Positions 5,689-6,366 of a stretch of DNA of 6,366 nucleotides are shown piece by piece. How positions within the stretch are numbered: position 1 is the first letter of the stretch; each line of letters starts with the position of its first letter. The notes beneath the pieces were generated by a model, which saw only the letters and a list, made by a program, of their open reading frames with translations, ran no database searches and was not told where the DNA came from. The DNA lies in assembly GCA_012961925.1 (NCBI GenBank), contig DTYK01000238.1:1-6366 (forward strand), written 5' to 3'. The position numbers were made by a program, and so were the translations under genes. The DNA comes from Candidatus Latescibacterota bacterium (GTDB lineage Bacteria > Latescibacterota > MVCY01 > DTYK01).

Positions 5689-6276
5689 ATGAAAAAGAGA
5701 GGATTTATCGTTGTCTTTTCGGCTCCATCGGGGACAGGTAAGACCTCTATCTTGAAGGAGGTGCTGAGCAGGAACAAGGAGGCGGTTTACTCTATATCCG
5801 TCACAACCCGGTCTAAGCGTCCTGAGGAGCTGGATGGTAAGGATTACCACTTCGTGTCGAAAGAAGAATTCAAAAAGAAGATTGAAAGGGGGGAATTTGC
5901 CGAATGGGCAGAAGTCCATGGATCTCTCTACGGTACCCTGAGGGAAAATCTTACCCAGGCCTCTGAGCAGGGTAAAATAGTTATCGTCGATGCCGACACT
6001 CAAGGAGCGATGCAGATTAAGAAGAGGTTCCCTGATTCAGTTACGATCTTCATCGCTCCCCCATCGATCGAGTCTCTGGAGCAGAGGCTGAGAAGAAGGG
6101 GCACGGATTCTCAGGAAGCCATCGAACGCCGGCTGGCCGATGCGCCCGGTGAACTGGGAAAGATACCGGAATATGATTATCTGATTGTAAACGAAGACAT
6201 AGACCGGTCGGTCGGAGAAGTTTTGGCCATCCTGGAGGCGGAAAGCTGTCGCACCAAAAGGTGTAGATATCCCTAA
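5689..6276 (+). CDS. gmk: Guanylate kinase
   Basis: Phosphorylates GMP to GDP with ATP in the cytoplasm, an essential step of guanine nucleotide synthesis. The 195-residue protein is close to the usual 190-210. The P-loop is SAPSGTGKTS at 11-20. The GMP-binding region carries VTTRSKRPEELDGKDYHFV at 38-56, with Arg41, Arg44 and Tyr53, then GEFAEWAEVHGSLYGT at 68-83. The DADTQGA segment at 101-107 replaces the common ExDVQGA and keeps Asp103 and Gln105. The lid region is RLRRRGTDS at 133-141, followed by EYDYLIVNED at 161-170. One small oddity is RPEE where most members have RPGE. The ATG at 5689 lies 18 bases after the remA stop; ribosome site AAAGGG is modest and about 14 bases away. Confidence 0.96.
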   Translation: MKKRGFIVVFSAPSGTGKTSILKEVLSRNKEAVYSISVTTRSKRPEELDGKDYHFVSKEEFKKKIERGEFAEWAEVHGSLYGTLRENLTQASEQGKIVIVDADTQGAMQIKKRFPDSVTIFIAPPSIESLEQRLRRRGTDSQEAIERRLADAPGELGKIPEYDYLIVNEDIDRSVGEVLAILEAESCRTKRCRYP

Positions 6277-6312
6277 TTCCCTTATCCCGAAGGGTATAAA
6301 AATGGAGAAGAT

Positions 6313-6366
6313 ATGGCATTGATTTCTGTTGAGGAACTGGAGAGGAGCGGAGCTAACCCATATGAA
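6313..6366 (+). CDS. rpoZ: Probable RNA polymerase omega subunit (start only)
   Basis: Only 18 codons are inside the window, running off the right edge: they read MALISVEELERSGANPYE. The final NPYE resembles the N-[KR]-[YF]-E segment that opens the omega/Rpb6 fold, and rpoZ directly after gmk is a very common order. GGAG at 6304-6307 lies five bases before the ATG. An earlier ATG at 6302 stops after six codons and is discarded. Omega would bind the beta-prime subunit and aid polymerase assembly. The call rests mainly on position, since the diagnostic part of the protein is missing. Confidence 0.7.
   Translation, partial: MALISVEELERSGANPYE

Noticed and set aside
5400..6003. Minus-strand frames of 125 and 134 codons
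   Set aside because: They are shadows of the remA-like gene and gmk, both with full family motifs on the plus strand.
6282..6299. Hairpin TTATCCC-GAA-GGG(T)ATAA between gmk and rpoZ
   Set aside because: Seven pairs with one bulge, but no T run follows and rpoZ starts 13 bases on, so it is not an intrinsic terminator; it may be chance.

Overview
This window looks like chromosomal DNA from a diderm (outer-membrane-bearing) bacterium of intermediate base composition. The outer membrane is implied by a TonB-dependent receptor on the left. The right side holds yicC, a remA-type gene (DUF370), gmk and rpoZ, an order familiar from Firmicutes and also found in several diderm lineages, such as Deltaproteobacteria-like and FCB-like groups. 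I cannot name a genus. No mobile element, CRISPR array, rRNA or tRNA is visible.

Left two thirds (1-4329, minus strand): a vitamin B12 uptake operon read right to left. A strong sigma-70-like promoter (4301-4329) is followed by a cobalamin riboswitch aptamer (4098-4264, with a clear B12 box). Next come a hairpin that can act as P13 or antiterminator (4062-4095) and an intrinsic terminator with a ten-U tract (4018-4053). An imperfect tandem repeat of about 80 bases (3849-3927 and 3934-4017) lies between the terminator and the first gene. The genes are btuF (substrate-binding lipoprotein), btuC (permease), btuD (ATPase) and a TonB-dependent receptor that runs off the left edge. The receptor start overlaps the btuD stop by four bases (ATGA). 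Together they make a nearly complete import route: outer-membrane receptor, binding lipoprotein, then inner-membrane ABC importer. One B12-sensing RNA switch appears to shut off the whole set when cobalamin is plentiful. TonB, ExbB and ExbD are not in the window.

Intergenic region (3834-4482): 649 bases without a credible protein gene. It holds the btu leader, the divergent btu promoter and a plausible promoter for the rightward genes. The AT-rich stretch 4330-4412 between the two promoters shows nothing further that I can name, apart from a weaker alternative promoter-like pair.

Right third (4413-6366, plus strand): a housekeeping cluster, yicC (endoribonuclease family), remA-like (DUF370), gmk (guanylate kinase) and the first 18 codons of a probable rpoZ (RNA polymerase omega), closely spaced as one operon.

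The individual genes belong to known families. The parts that deserve a second look are the details of the riboswitch expression platform, the tandem repeat behind the terminator, and the placing of the receptor as the last, translationally coupled gene.
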